Positions 1-10,064 of a stretch of DNA of 64,000 nucleotides are shown here, in pieces. The DNA is taken from assembly GCF_900167445.1 (NCBI RefSeq), contig NZ_FUZT01000003.1, positions 124,001 through 188,000 of the forward strand, written 5' to 3'. The notes under the pieces were generated by a model. It saw only the letters and a list, made by a program, of their open reading frames with translations. It did no database searches and was not told where the DNA came from. Position 1 is the stretch's first letter. Every line of letters starts with the position of its first letter. The stretch comes from Maledivibacter halophilus (GTDB taxonomy: Bacteria > Bacillota > Clostridia > Peptostreptococcales > Caminicellaceae). Position numbers and translations under genes: made by a program.

Positions 1-567
1 AAAAGGCATAAGTTCAACTACAGCAAGCACCTTGGCGCCCTCAAGCGTCATTCTTCTAGCCATTATAAGGCCAATATCTCCGGACCCCAATATAACGACC
101 TTTTTCCCTACCATATACCCTTCCATATTAACAAATCTTTGAGCAGTTCCTGCAGTAAAGATTCCAGCAGGTCTCGTTCCTGGTATTCCTATAGCACCTC
201 TAGTCCTTTCTCTACATCCCATAGCCAATATAACAGCACTGGCTTTAATACTCAAAAACCCGTCCACTGTATTAATTGCACTAATTTCTTTATCATTACT
301 TATCCCCAATACCATTGTATCTAGTTTATATTCTATTCCCAGCTCTCTGAGCTCCATAATAAATCTTTCTGCATACTCTGGACCAGTCAATTCCTCTTTA
401 AAAATATGAAGTCCAAATCCATTGTGTATGCATTGTTGTAATATTCCTCCTAATTCCCTATCCCTTTCAATTACCAAAATACTATTTACTCCATTTTTCT
501 TTGCTTCTATTGCAGCGGCTAAGCCTGCTGGTCCTCCTCCAATAACAACAATATCATATACTAACAT
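1..567 (-). CDS. FAD/NAD(P)-dependent oxidoreductase, glycerol locus (3' end beyond window)
   Basis: 189 codons are visible; the C-terminus lies beyond base 1. The N-terminus has a dinucleotide-binding fold, IVVIGGGPAGLAAA at about residues 6-19, and a second GxGxxG-like motif (VILGSGDIGL) near residue 170, as in two-dinucleotide flavoprotein oxidoreductases. The ATG at 567 is preceded by a GGGAGG ribosome binding site and lies 13 bases after the upstream stop, so it is co-transcribed with the GlpA-like gene. In many Clostridia a flavoprotein of this type follows a GlpA-like protein and probably passes glycerol-3-phosphate electrons onward. The family call is firm; the exact electron acceptor is inferred. 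Confidence 0.85.
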   Translation of the reverse strand, partial: MLVYDIVVIGGGPAGLAAAIEAKKNGVNSILVIERDRELGGILQQCIHNGFGLHIFKEELTGPEYAERFIMELRELGIEYKLDTMVLGISNDKEISAINTVDGFLSIKASAVILAMGCRERTRGAIGIPGTRPAGIFTAGTAQRFVNMEGYMVGKKVVILGSGDIGLIMARRMTLEGAKVLAVVELMPF

Positions 568-580
568 TAGCTTTGCCTCC

Positions 581-2020
581 CTATAATCCACTTTTTGTTT
601 CGTCTACTAATATATAAGACTGTGAGCCGTCCTTTACAATATCATTAATATCCTTTCCTAGCTCTCTTGCCAAAATTTCCATGACCCTAGGACCGCAAAA
701 TCCCCCCTGGCATCTCCCCATACCCGGTCTAACTCTTCTCTTTACAGCATCTAATGTTCTTGCCCCTGCATTTCTATTTATTGCATCTACAATTTCCCCT
801 TCTGTAATACCTTCACATCTGCAAATAATCCTTCCATATCTTGGATCTTCATTTATCACCCTGGATTTTTCCTCATTACTTAGTTCCATAAAGCGTATCA
901 ATGGTCTTCTATTTGGTTTAAAATCTCTTTTTCCCTTCAAATGGCAATTAATTCCTTTAAAGATATCTATAACATACTCAGCAATTGCAGGAGCAGCAGA
1001 TAAACCTGGCGATTCAATTCCTGCAACATTTATAAATCCCTTTGCAGCCTTTGATTCTTCTATAATAAAGTCCCCGGTATCAGGTTTTGCCCTCAAGCCC
1101 GAGAAGCTTGTGATAGTTAAATTAAAAGGAATTCTTTTGATAGTTTTCTTTGAAACTTCTCTTATAAGTTCAATACCTTCTCTGGTGGTTTTTGTATTTC
1201 CCTTATCATCAATATCCTCAGCGTTTGGACCAACAAGTAAATTTCCATGTACAGTAGGAGTTACAATAACGCCTTTACCATATTCTGTAGGAGCCTGAAA
1301 AATCACATGTTTAACAATATTTCCTGCATTTTTATCCAATATATTATACTCTCCCCTTCTTGGGGTAATCTTAAATGATTTATCTCCAACCATTTTACTA
1401 ATTTCTTCACTATAAAGTCCTCCACAGTTGATTACATACTTTGCTTTTATTTTTTCCTTTTCAGTATATATATGATAATTGTTTTCTACTTTCTCAATAT
1501 CTGTCACCTGACTTTCAAGTTTTATTTCTACTCCATTATCCGCTGCATTTTCTGCCAAAGCAACGGCTAATTCCCAGGGACAAATAATTCCAGCAGTAGG
1601 TGCATATAGAGCACCAATAACATCTTCATTGATACCAGCTTCTTTTTGTCTTACTTTTTCAGCATCTAATATTTCCATATTAGGAATACCATTTTTAAGC
1701 CCTCTTTCATACAAATTTTTGATCTTTTTTATTTCCTCCTGATTTGTGGCAATAACCATCGAACCTATCCTTTTAAAATGCACATCTAGTTCTTTGCATA
1801 CACTATCATACATAGGATTACCAAGGGCATTTAACCTGGCTTTTAATGTGCCTGGCACTGCATCATAGCCAGCGTGAATAATTGCACTGTTTGCTTTCGT
1901 TGTTCCATTTGCTATATCTGTGTCCTTTTCAATTAAGACTATATCTAAATCATATTTAGATAATTCCCTAGCCACAAAACTTCCTATTATACCAGCTCCA
2001 ATTACAGCTACATCATACAT
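581..2020 (-). CDS. GlpA-like FAD-dependent glycerol-3-phosphate dehydrogenase family protein with C-terminal [2Fe-2S] domain
   Basis: 479 aa. An FAD-binding DAO fold opens the protein (VAVIGAGIIGS, residues 4-14). The C-terminus carries a BFD-like [2Fe-2S] domain with Cys400, Cys402, Cys437 and Cys442 (CRC and GRCQGGFC). The same order of domains occurs in anaerobic GlpA proteins, which oxidise glycerol-3-phosphate to dihydroxyacetone phosphate. It lies downstream of glpK behind its own promoter and a leader terminator resembling that of glpP. The following flavoprotein gene is 13 bases away. Some relatives with this architecture act on other hydroxy acids, but the glycerol context favours glycerol-3-phosphate. 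Confidence 0.88.
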   Translation of the reverse strand: MYDVAVIGAGIIGSFVARELSKYDLDIVLIEKDTDIANGTTKANSAIIHAGYDAVPGTLKARLNALGNPMYDSVCKELDVHFKRIGSMVIATNQEEIKKIKNLYERGLKNGIPNMEILDAEKVRQKEAGINEDVIGALYAPTAGIICPWELAVALAENAADNGVEIKLESQVTDIEKVENNYHIYTEKEKIKAKYVINCGGLYSEEISKMVGDKSFKITPRRGEYNILDKNAGNIVKHVIFQAPTEYGKGVIVTPTVHGNLLVGPNAEDIDDKGNTKTTREGIELIREVSKKTIKRIPFNLTITSFSGLRAKPDTGDFIIEESKAAKGFINVAGIESPGLSAAPAIAEYVIDIFKGINCHLKGKRDFKPNRRPLIRFMELSNEEKSRVINEDPRYGRIICRCEGITEGEIVDAINRNAGARTLDAVKRRVRPGMGRCQGGFCGPRVMEILARELGKDINDIVKDGSQSYILVDETKSGL

Positions 2021-2172
2021 AAAAAACCCTCCATTGTTTAAACCAAAATATTTTATAAAGACAATTTAAACTTCCTCTAAACTCCAAATTCCACGTTTAA
2101 TGCCTTAAATAACAAAGCTTTGATTTACTATTACTATAGATATGTTTCATTAAAAAAGTTTATATTCTTATG

Positions 2173-2250
2173 CAACAAAAAAAGCCCTACAAGCAAAACC
2201 TACTATTTATAGATTTCACTTATACGGCTCTCCAAATCTCATGCCTTTAA
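2173..2250 (-). promoter_or_regulatory. Leader terminator with probable GlpP-responsive box upstream of the GlpA-like gene
   Basis: Read on the minus strand, the transcript contains a box (GGCATGAGAT, three bases, then GAGAGCC) that runs into a 20-bp hairpin: arms 2229-2210 and 2202-2183, 19 of 20 positions paired counting G-U. A U tract follows (2182-2177). An almost identical box and hairpin precede glpP at 5691-5753. GlpP is an RNA-binding antiterminator responsive to glycerol-3-phosphate. Inference: GlpP binds the box and prevents formation of this terminator when glycerol-3-phosphate is present. Confidence 0.8.
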
Positions 2251-2268
2251 AATATATTATTTAATCAT

Positions 2269-2297
2269 ATAGTATCATAATAATTAATATTTGTAAA
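2269..2297 (-). promoter_or_regulatory. SigA-type promoter for the GlpA-like gene
   Basis: Minus-strand -35 TTTACA (2297-2292), 17-base spacer, -10 TACTAT (2274-2269). Transcription would start about 15 bases before the conserved leader box and run through the hairpin into the GlpA-like gene. It lies just inside the space after the glpK stop, so this gene pair can be expressed apart from glpK. Confidence 0.6.
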
Positions 2298-2320
2298 TAT
2301 ATATGCTCTATATCGCTTTA

Positions 2321-3850
<1,530 letters not shown>

Positions 3851-3954
3851 CTAATTAATTATATTATAAAAGTTTATAATCATCTGAAGCAACTATAACT
3901 TTTAAAAGCTTCTAACTATTCACTAAATTAAACAAATCTACAGAACAATAAATG

Positions 3955-4818
3955 TTAAAAAACAGCAAATATTATGAATGCACAAATAAATATGGCTGTG
4001 GCTGGAGGGTCTATGTGAGAGTCACAATTGCTATTAAATATCAATGCGGCTATTTCAAATAATATTGCTGATAATATCGCAAAGGCTGCGCCAATAAATA
4101 TATTTCCTGTGGCAATAGCTGCCAATCCCGCAACCAGTGTAATGTGATGGGTTGCTGGAATTGAAAATCCCATTTGAGCAAACATTAGTGAAGCAGCACT
4201 AACACAAAATCCAAATGGACCAATGTTAGTAAGAATTACTACATAGGATACAACTAGACCTAAACCTAAACCTATTATAATATTCAAGCCTAATGTTTTT
4301 AAATCTGGAAAATATCTTCTTCTATTTAATTCTGATGCTGCTGCCACTTCATCATCAGCAGGTATCATTTTACCAAATAATCCTGTATTTCCAAAAACCA
4401 ATCTAGCAATAATACCCGATGTCACTACTGTCATCGCAATTGTATCAGTTTGAAGAACTAATATGGTTGAATAAAGATAATTTATTCCCAAGCCCAATAC
4501 CCCAAAAACGCCACCAACAATCAATATACCTGCATCCCTATATTTACTTAATGGTATTAAAGTATTCATACCGCTATCAAGAACCTTCTTTTTATTAGCC
4601 GCATAGGCGGCAGCTGCAACTCCTCCAGCAAAAGCTATATGTGGTCCAAATAATGCTCCAAAGGTAATATCATTTAATATAATCTCTGGGCCTCCAGCAG
4701 CTATAACCGCAACCCCAACAAGCCCTATAAATCCTGTAAAAATAAATGCAGGCAATGCCCCTATTACTGCTCCCAATAAACCCCCACCAAATGCAGCTAA
4801 GATTAATTCTAATGTCAT
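3955..4818 (-). CDS. Gly/Ala-rich multi-pass membrane protein between glpP and glpK, function unknown
   Basis: 287 aa with about eight to nine hydrophobic segments. I do not recognise a named family. Two halves look related: residues 59-70 (PHIAFAGGVAAA) and 224-235 (HHITLVAGLAAI) match in spacing and character, each following a Gly-rich helix, and a hydrophilic loop rich in charged residues (about 150-172) separates the halves. A second conserved-looking patch is HIDPPATA near residue 268. Position between glpP and glpK makes it the obvious candidate for glycerol entry in the absence of GlpF, but that is inference only. It has an RBS of the AAGGGGG type. Alternatives are a transporter for another polyol or a glycerophosphodiester. 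Confidence 0.6.
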   Translation of the reverse strand: MTLELILAAFGGGLLGAVIGALPAFIFTGFIGLVGVAVIAAGGPEIILNDITFGALFGPHIAFAGGVAAAAYAANKKKVLDSGMNTLIPLSKYRDAGILIVGGVFGVLGLGINYLYSTILVLQTDTIAMTVVTSGIIARLVFGNTGLFGKMIPADDEVAAASELNRRRYFPDLKTLGLNIIIGLGLGLVVSYVVILTNIGPFGFCVSAASLMFAQMGFSIPATHHITLVAGLAAIATGNIFIGAAFAILSAILFEIAALIFNSNCDSHIDPPATAIFICAFIIFAVF

Positions 4819-5000
4819 ATTATTTCCCCCTTTTAATATATTAGTTCTTTAGTCTCAAATCATTATCTCTCTTCATTTTACTTTAGATAATTGTAATCCC
4901 CCCAAACCTTTTTTATTTTTAAATTATATATACTACCGCCTCCTATCACCTCCAAAATTTCAGTTTATATTTCATCCAAACGATTTCCCGTTGGATAAAA

Positions 5001-5576
5001 TTACATGCACCAAATTTCTTCTTTACTTGTAGATATTCCTACTGCACCTGATTTTAAACAGTCTATTACATCGTGTTTATCACTAATCAAACCTCCAGCT
5101 ATTATAGGTGTTCTTGTCTGGTTATATATTCTATTTATAATTTTGGGCATAGTTCCAGGCATAACTTCTGCAGCGTCGGGTTTTGTAGAAGATATAGAAT
5201 TGATACCTTTATCCAAAGAAAGAGAATCTAATAAGAAAAGTCTTTGTATAGCGCATATATTCATGATTTTTGCTTTTTTTATAAGATTGCTTTTGGTAGT
5301 AATAATGCCATCGGGATTCATTTTTTCACTGATATATTTTAACGCAATCCTATCCTTTGAAAATCCTTCAATTAAGTCAATATGAATATAAATATCCATG
5401 TGAGCCTTTTTAACTCTATCAATAACTCCTTTTAAATTGTAGATATCTCCAGTCAGTAAAAAAATAATCTCACTAGGTGATTGAATAGCTAAATTAAGCT
5501 TTTCTAAATTGTTAACTGCAGCTATAATTGGATTTTGTTCTAACTTATGAAAAAGCTTTTTTTTCATTTTATCCAC
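5001..5576 (-). CDS. glpP: Glycerol-3-phosphate-responsive antiterminator GlpP
   Basis: 191 aa, the normal size for GlpP, a TIM-barrel-like protein that binds glycerol-3-phosphate and mRNA leaders to stop early termination of glp transcripts. Family hallmarks seen are NPIIAAV near residue 15, HIDLIEG near residue 66, DGIITTK near residue 90, the DSLSLDKG segment, PDAAEVMPG and the late TPIIAGGLI. It is first in the minus-strand glycerol operon, behind a good promoter and a leader terminator that it probably controls itself. A second, similar leader precedes the GlpA-like gene, giving GlpP two local targets. Confidence 0.93.
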   Translation of the reverse strand: MDKMKKKLFHKLEQNPIIAAVNNLEKLNLAIQSPSEIIFLLTGDIYNLKGVIDRVKKAHMDIYIHIDLIEGFSKDRIALKYISEKMNPDGIITTKSNLIKKAKIMNICAIQRLFLLDSLSLDKGINSISSTKPDAAEVMPGTMPKIINRIYNQTRTPIIAGGLISDKHDVIDCLKSGAVGISTSKEEIWCM

Positions 5577-5683
5577 TCCTATAATCTACATAACAACACA
5601 ATTGTTTCACTATAGTTCACACTTATTCTAAATTAATTTTCTTAAATACTGAAATTTGTTGCAAAGCTTTTGATTTTACAAAT

Positions 5684-5753
5684 AAGAAAAAGCCACACAA
5701 AATTAACCTAATTTATATAGGTAAATTTGCGTGGCTCTCACCATCTCCTGCCT
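5684..5753 (-). promoter_or_regulatory. Leader terminator with probable GlpP-responsive box upstream of glpP
   Basis: On the minus strand the box GAGGCAGGAGAT, then three bases and GAGAGCC, runs into a hairpin whose arms begin AGCCACGCAAA (from 5736) and end TTTTGTGTGGCT (to 5691), followed by a U tract. The box agrees with that at 2226-2248 at most positions, although the hairpin stems differ in sequence. This is the pattern expected of a protein-responsive antiterminator target. It lies about 115 bases before the glpP start. Confidence 0.82.
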
Positions 5754-5773
5754 CAATATTTGATTATATATAT

Positions 5774-5802
5774 ATTGTACAACACTAATTATTATCAGTC
5801 AA
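5774..5802 (-). promoter_or_regulatory. SigA-type promoter of the glpP operon
   Basis: Minus-strand -35 TTGACT (5802-5797), 17-base spacer, -10 TACAAT (5779-5774). It is close to consensus and places the transcription start just before the conserved GlpP leader box. Confidence 0.8.
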
Positions 5803-6000
5803 TACTTAATTTTCCAAATTATTTAAATATTCTAGTTATAAAATTGAAAATTTATAATTTTCTAATATTTTTTCTGTAGTTTTCAGTAGTTTTTAGTAGT
5901 TATTAATATAATATTAAATTATCAAAATTTTTTCAACAATAACTTTGCTTTAATTAAAACGAACCTTTATCTGAATTTTTGAAAATATGAATTTTTATTA

Positions 6001-6029
6001 TTGACTCTTTCAATTTGTTACTTTATAAT
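6001..6029 (+). promoter_or_regulatory. SigA-type promoter of the TAXI TRAP operon
   Basis: -35 TTGACT (6001-6006), exactly 17 bases, -10 TATAAT (6024-6029). The predicted transcript has an unusually long leader of about 330 bases before the lipoprotein start at 6364. Confidence 0.8.
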
Positions 6030-6363
6030 TGTAATAAATTGTTAATAAAATTTAATATATCTCTATCCGCTCTATTAACTGCTGTTATGCAGCCCATGAC
6101 AGCTTAACTAATGGAACCCGGTATAATATATCCACATAATTTTTATCATTTTAGATAAATAATTTTATAGTGCAAGAATATATTTTGAATTATTATTGAT
6201 CTAAAATTGCATTTTTATTGTTTTGCTTTTACCATCCTTAACTTTTATGTGGACTAAATTTATATGGGGTTTTTATTATTTTGGTAAATTATAGTTTTAA
6301 AGCCTTTTATTTTCATTATTGAAGATAAAGGATTTAAAATAAAAATTTGAGGGGGAATAATTA
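6030..6363 (+). other. Long 5' leader of the TAXI operon with a GC-richer hairpin
   Basis: The leader is AT-rich except for about 6061-6125. There a 9-bp hairpin (GCTGTTATG 6081-6089 with CATGACAGC 6095-6103, loop CAGCC) sits between two copies of TTAACT (6075-6080 and 6104-6109). I could not match it to a known riboswitch class by eye. A ribosome binding site (GAGGGGG) precedes the ATG at 6364. Confidence 0.4.
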
Positions 6364-7374
6364 ATGAGGAAAACTTTATCTATCTTTCTTATGATGATAC
6401 TTGTAGTATCATTAGTATTAACCGGCTGTGGTGGGTCAACAACCCAGGAAACCGGCGAAAGTACTGGAGAACAATCTCAAAGCTCCGGTGGAAATCTTGA
6501 ACTTGCATTTGCAACAGGTGGTACTTCTGGTACATATTATCCATTAGGTGGAGCTATGGCTAATGTATGGAATAATAATATTGAAGGAGTTAACGTTACA
6601 ATTCAGCCTGCAGGAGCTTCTGTAGAAAACATTAACAGAGTTGCTTCCGGTGAAGTAGATTTGGTTCTTGCTATGAATAATATAGCAGATGATGCTTTTA
6701 ATGGTACTGGTGAAAGCTTTAGTAAACCTCTTACAAACTTTAAGGCAGTGGGAGTTGTATATCCGGAGGTTATGCACATTATAACCACCCAAGATACAGA
6801 TGTTAAATCAGTGGCTGACTTAAAGGGTAAAGCAATTAACCCTGGTCCTCCAGGAAGTGGTACCTATGTAACTGCAATGAAGATTTTAGAAGCCTATGGC
6901 ATTGGTCCAAAGGATTATACTTCAAAACCCGGCAGCTTTTCTGATGCCGTTGCAGGTCTAAAGGATGGTAATATAGACGCAGCTTTTGCAGTTGTTTCAT
7001 TCCCAGCATCTGCAGTTACAGAAGTTGCAACTACTAATCCTGTAAGAGTTATTTCTATAGATGGAGCTGAATTTGATAAAGTTAAAGAACTGATTCCATT
7101 CGCTTCCAAATTCACTATTACTGGTGGAGAATATAATGGTCAGGACGAAGATGCCACAACTGTAACTCTTCAGGCTGTACTTTATGTTAAAGAAGATCTA
7201 CCAGAAGATTTGGTTTATAACATTACAAAAGTAATGTATGAAAATACAGATTCAATAGCCGAAGGACATGCCAGGGGTAAACAAATTAAGCTAGAAAACG
7301 CTTTAAACGGTATAACTACACCTATTCATCCTGGAGCACAAAAATACTATGACGAAAAAGGATTAAATAAATAG
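6364..7374 (+). CDS. TAXI-family TRAP transporter solute-binding lipoprotein
   Basis: 336 aa. A lipoprotein signal peptide ends in LTGC with the lipidated Cys at residue 22, followed by a Ser/Thr/Gly-rich linker to about residue 45. The mature part begins LELAFATGGTSGTYYPLGG, the typical start of TAXI proteins, the extracytoplasmic receptors that capture substrates such as glutamate or other carboxylates for secondary TRAP uptake. The permease and a DUF1850 protein follow on the same strand. A strong hairpin just after the stop should leave more binding protein than permease. The substrate cannot be read from sequence. Confidence 0.95.
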   Translation: MRKTLSIFLMMILVVSLVLTGCGGSTTQETGESTGEQSQSSGGNLELAFATGGTSGTYYPLGGAMANVWNNNIEGVNVTIQPAGASVENINRVASGEVDLVLAMNNIADDAFNGTGESFSKPLTNFKAVGVVYPEVMHIITTQDTDVKSVADLKGKAINPGPPGSGTYVTAMKILEAYGIGPKDYTSKPGSFSDAVAGLKDGNIDAAFAVVSFPASAVTEVATTNPVRVISIDGAEFDKVKELIPFASKFTITGGEYNGQDEDATTVTLQAVLYVKEDLPEDLVYNITKVMYENTDSIAEGHARGKQIKLENALNGITTPIHPGAQKYYDEKGLNK

Positions 7375-7380
7375 TAGATA

Positions 7381-7412
7381 GGCCGGGATAGCTTACCTAT
7401 CTCGGCCTTTTA
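7381..7412 (+). terminator. Intra-operon (attenuating) terminator after the TAXI lipoprotein
   Basis: A perfect 11-bp stem (GGCCGGGATAG 7381-7391, CTATCTCGGCC 7397-7407, one G-U pair) with a five-base loop is followed by a short TTTTAT tract. The short U tract suggests partial readthrough into the DUF1850 and permease genes, which start only 8 bases later. Confidence 0.85.
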
Positions 7413-7419
7413 TAATATT

Positions 7420-7950
7420 ATGAAAACATCTAAATTCTTAAAAATATCTGTTGTCATTATTACCATTATATTGATAATCTCAATACTTTCATTATACAAA
7501 GTTACCTTGCTCCAGGTTTATATTGCAGATAAAGGCTTGGATTTCAATAAAATTTTACTCCAATTTCCGGCAAAACCCCAGGATAAATTCTCTGTTAAAT
7601 GGACACATTCCGTTAGTCTGAGGCCTGTTATTGAAACTTATAAAATCGAAGATGATTTAAGTATTTCTATATATGAAATGATTTTTGACTCCTTTAGTGC
7701 TAATTTACCATCTAGTCCAAATCGTGATGAAATATGGGAATATAATGATGATTATATTCGAGTTTATAATTATGATATTATATTTGATTCAGTCCCTGTA
7801 GTCATAGGAAAAATTGTGGCAAATCATACATTATTTTTTAAAGATAAAGTTATCCCCCTTAAAGATATTTATAAGCCCGGGGGATATGTAAAAATTAGAG
7901 CTAGAAAGAAAAGCTTGATTAAATATTTTTTTGAGGAGGCATTTTATTAA
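7420..7950 (+). CDS. DUF1850 family protein of TAXI-TRAP operons
   Basis: 176 aa with one N-terminal hydrophobic segment (about residues 7-27), then an extracytoplasmic domain with the DUF1850 pattern: FSVKWTHSVSLRPVIETYKI near residue 55 and a late VPLKDIYKPGG-like element. DUF1850 genes commonly sit next to TAXI-type TRAP genes; their role is not established. The ATG at 7420 abuts the terminator hairpin and has no visible Shine-Dalgarno sequence, so translation may be weak. The stop codon is directly followed by the permease ATG. Confidence 0.75.
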   Translation: MKTSKFLKISVVIITIILIISILSLYKVTLLQVYIADKGLDFNKILLQFPAKPQDKFSVKWTHSVSLRPVIETYKIEDDLSISIYEMIFDSFSANLPSSPNRDEIWEYNDDYIRVYNYDIIFDSVPVVIGKIVANHTLFFKDKVIPLKDIYKPGGYVKIRARKKSLIKYFFEEAFY

Positions 7951-9906
7951 ATGAGTGTAAATAATATAAAGCCAACACTTGATGAGAAAAAACAGCAAGA
8001 ACTCATGGCTAAATACGATAGAGAATTTACCTTTAGACAATTAACGGGAATCTTAGGGAAATTTGTATTTATTATAGCTGTTATTTGGAGTTTATGGCAA
8101 ATCTATACATCTTCATTAGGATTGAAACCTCCCACAATACAGCGTGGTGTTCATGTGGGTTTTGCCTTAGTTCTAATATACTTACTCTATCCATTAAGGA
8201 AAAATGATAGATCGAATAAAGTTAAATGGTATGATTTTATTCTATTAGCTGCATCTATTGGTGTAGTGGCATATCACGTAGTAAATTTCGAAACTTTATT
8301 ATTCCGGGCCGGTGCTTATACTAAAACCGATATGATAGTTTCTATAATAGCTGTAATCTTAGTTATAGAAGCAACAAGGAGAGTGGCAGGTCCAGTACTT
8401 ATAACTGTTTCAGGTGTTTTCTTACTCTATGCCTTCTTTGGGAATTATGTACCAGGATATTTCTCCCATGGAGGATACAGCTTACATAGAATTGCAACCT
8501 ATGCATGGATAAGTACAGAATCTATACTTGGTATTCCAATGATGGTATCATCAACCTTTATCTTCTTATTCCTATTATTTGCAACATACCTTAAAATGAC
8601 AGGAATAGGTGATTGGTTAACGGATTTAGCCCTTGCCATTGCTGGACATTCTACCGGAGGTCCTGCAAAGGCTGCAATTGTTGCAAGTGCAACTCAGGGA
8701 ACAATATCCGGAAGCTCCGTTGCCAATACCGTTGGTACCGGATCAGTTACAATTCCTCTTATGAAAAGCATTGGTTATAGATCTGAATTTGCTGGAGCAG
8801 TTGAAGCTGCCGCATCAACTGGAGGTCAATTGATGCCACCGGTTATGGGGGCTGCCGCATTTATAATGACGGAATTTACTGAATTACCCTATGTTACAAT
8901 AGCATTGGGAGCTGCAATTCCAGCACTCCTCTATTTTACCGGTATATTTATAATGGTTCATCTAGAAGCTAAGAAAAATGGTTTAGAAGGGCTACCAAAA
9001 TCTAAACTTCCTAAGGTTAAAGAATTATTAAAGAAAAAATGGTTCCTTGGACTTCCAATAATCGTGATCGTTTACCTCCTGGTAAAGGGCTATACTCCAA
9101 TGCGTGCGGCTTTAGGAGGAATTGGATCATCCTTGATTATAGGATTTATAAATGGATATATAGATAAAAATCGAACCTTCGGATTAAAAGAAGTTATTAA
9201 GGGCTTGGATGAAGGTGCAAGAAGTGCTCTTCCTGTGGTTATGGCCTGTGCAAGTGCAGGTATAATAGTTGGAGTTGTTACTTTAACTGGACTTGGAATA
9301 AAACTCTCCCATGGTATTGTATTACTTTCTGGAGGGAAAGTTTACCTTACTATGTTTTTAACTATGATTGCTTCAATAATTTTAGGAATGGGAATGCCTA
9401 CAACAGCTAACTATATAGTTCAAGCAACCATTGCAGCCCCAGCTCTAATTAAAATTGGAGTTCCTGTATTAGCTGCCCACCTTTTTGTATTTTATTTTGG
9501 CATAGTGGCAGATATAACTCCACCAGTTGCTTTAGCTGCTTTTGCCGGTTCAGGAATAGCTGGATCAAACCCCTTTAAAACTGGAGTAGAAGCTTCAAAA
9601 TTAGCCTTTGCAGCATATCTTGTTCCATATATTTTTGCAACCTCTCCCGTTTTAGTTTTAGTTAATGCTACACCATTAAGAGTAACTTTCGCTTTGATAA
9701 CAGCGCTAATTGGAATGTTTGGTATTGCTGGAGGAGTTAGCGGATACTTCTTGATGCCTTCTAAAGCTTGGGAAAGGCTTGTACTTTTTGGTTCTGGTCT
9801 AATGTTAGTTAATCCAGATATTAAAACCAGTGGAATAGGTTTTATATTACTAGCTGCAATTTATATATTTCAACGTTCAAAAAAGAAAAAAGCTGTTAAA
9901 GCGTAA
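7951..9906 (+). CDS. TRAP transporter permease, fused DctQ-DctM subunits (TAXI type)
   Basis: 651 aa, typical of fused TRAP permeases. Four hydrophobic segments up to about residue 150 correspond to the small (Q) subunit; the remainder is the large (M) subunit with many membrane spans. Signature stretches of the M subunit are intact (SGSSVANTVGTGSVTIPLMK, GGQLMPPVMGAAAF, LGMGMPTTANYI, FGIVADITPPVALAAF). It drives ion-coupled uptake of the solute delivered by the lipoprotein encoded at 6364. A strong RBS (TTGAGGAGGC) lies inside the end of the preceding gene. Confidence 0.95.
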   Translation: MSVNNIKPTLDEKKQQELMAKYDREFTFRQLTGILGKFVFIIAVIWSLWQIYTSSLGLKPPTIQRGVHVGFALVLIYLLYPLRKNDRSNKVKWYDFILLAASIGVVAYHVVNFETLLFRAGAYTKTDMIVSIIAVILVIEATRRVAGPVLITVSGVFLLYAFFGNYVPGYFSHGGYSLHRIATYAWISTESILGIPMMVSSTFIFLFLLFATYLKMTGIGDWLTDLALAIAGHSTGGPAKAAIVASATQGTISGSSVANTVGTGSVTIPLMKSIGYRSEFAGAVEAAASTGGQLMPPVMGAAAFIMTEFTELPYVTIALGAAIPALLYFTGIFIMVHLEAKKNGLEGLPKSKLPKVKELLKKKWFLGLPIIVIVYLLVKGYTPMRAALGGIGSSLIIGFINGYIDKNRTFGLKEVIKGLDEGARSALPVVMACASAGIIVGVVTLTGLGIKLSHGIVLLSGGKVYLTMFLTMIASIILGMGMPTTANYIVQATIAAPALIKIGVPVLAAHLFVFYFGIVADITPPVALAAFAGSGIAGSNPFKTGVEASKLAFAAYLVPYIFATSPVLVLVNATPLRVTFALITALIGMFGIAGGVSGYFLMPSKAWERLVLFGSGLMLVNPDIKTSGIGFILLAAIYIFQRSKKKKAVKA

Positions 9907-10038
9907 AAAAGCATCTTAAGACACTTTTTTAGCTGCAAGTTCCATGTTCCAAGATTCCGGTCATTCTTTGAAGCTTTAAAAAAACAAAAGAAAGAGACCA
10001 GAGAACTTAGAACTTTAAACTTAAGGCTTAGAACTAAC

Positions 10039-10061
10039 AAAAGTGCCCAGCGGGCACTTTT
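10039..10061. terminator. Bidirectional terminator between convergent TRAP and hydrogenase genes
   Basis: A perfect 10-bp stem (AAAAGTGCCC, loop AGC, GGGCACTTTT) gives a U tract on either strand. It would end the plus-strand TRAP operon and the minus-strand hydrogenase gene that stops at 10065. The adjacent stretch 9985-10036 is a low-complexity run of TTAGAACTTTAAAC-like units. Confidence 0.85.
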
Positions 10062-10064
10062 GTC

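Noticed and set aside
6039..6056. Rex site upstream of the TAXI gene (TTGTTAATAAAATTTAAT)
   Set aside because: Only the first half-site fits; the second half does not resemble TTAACAA.
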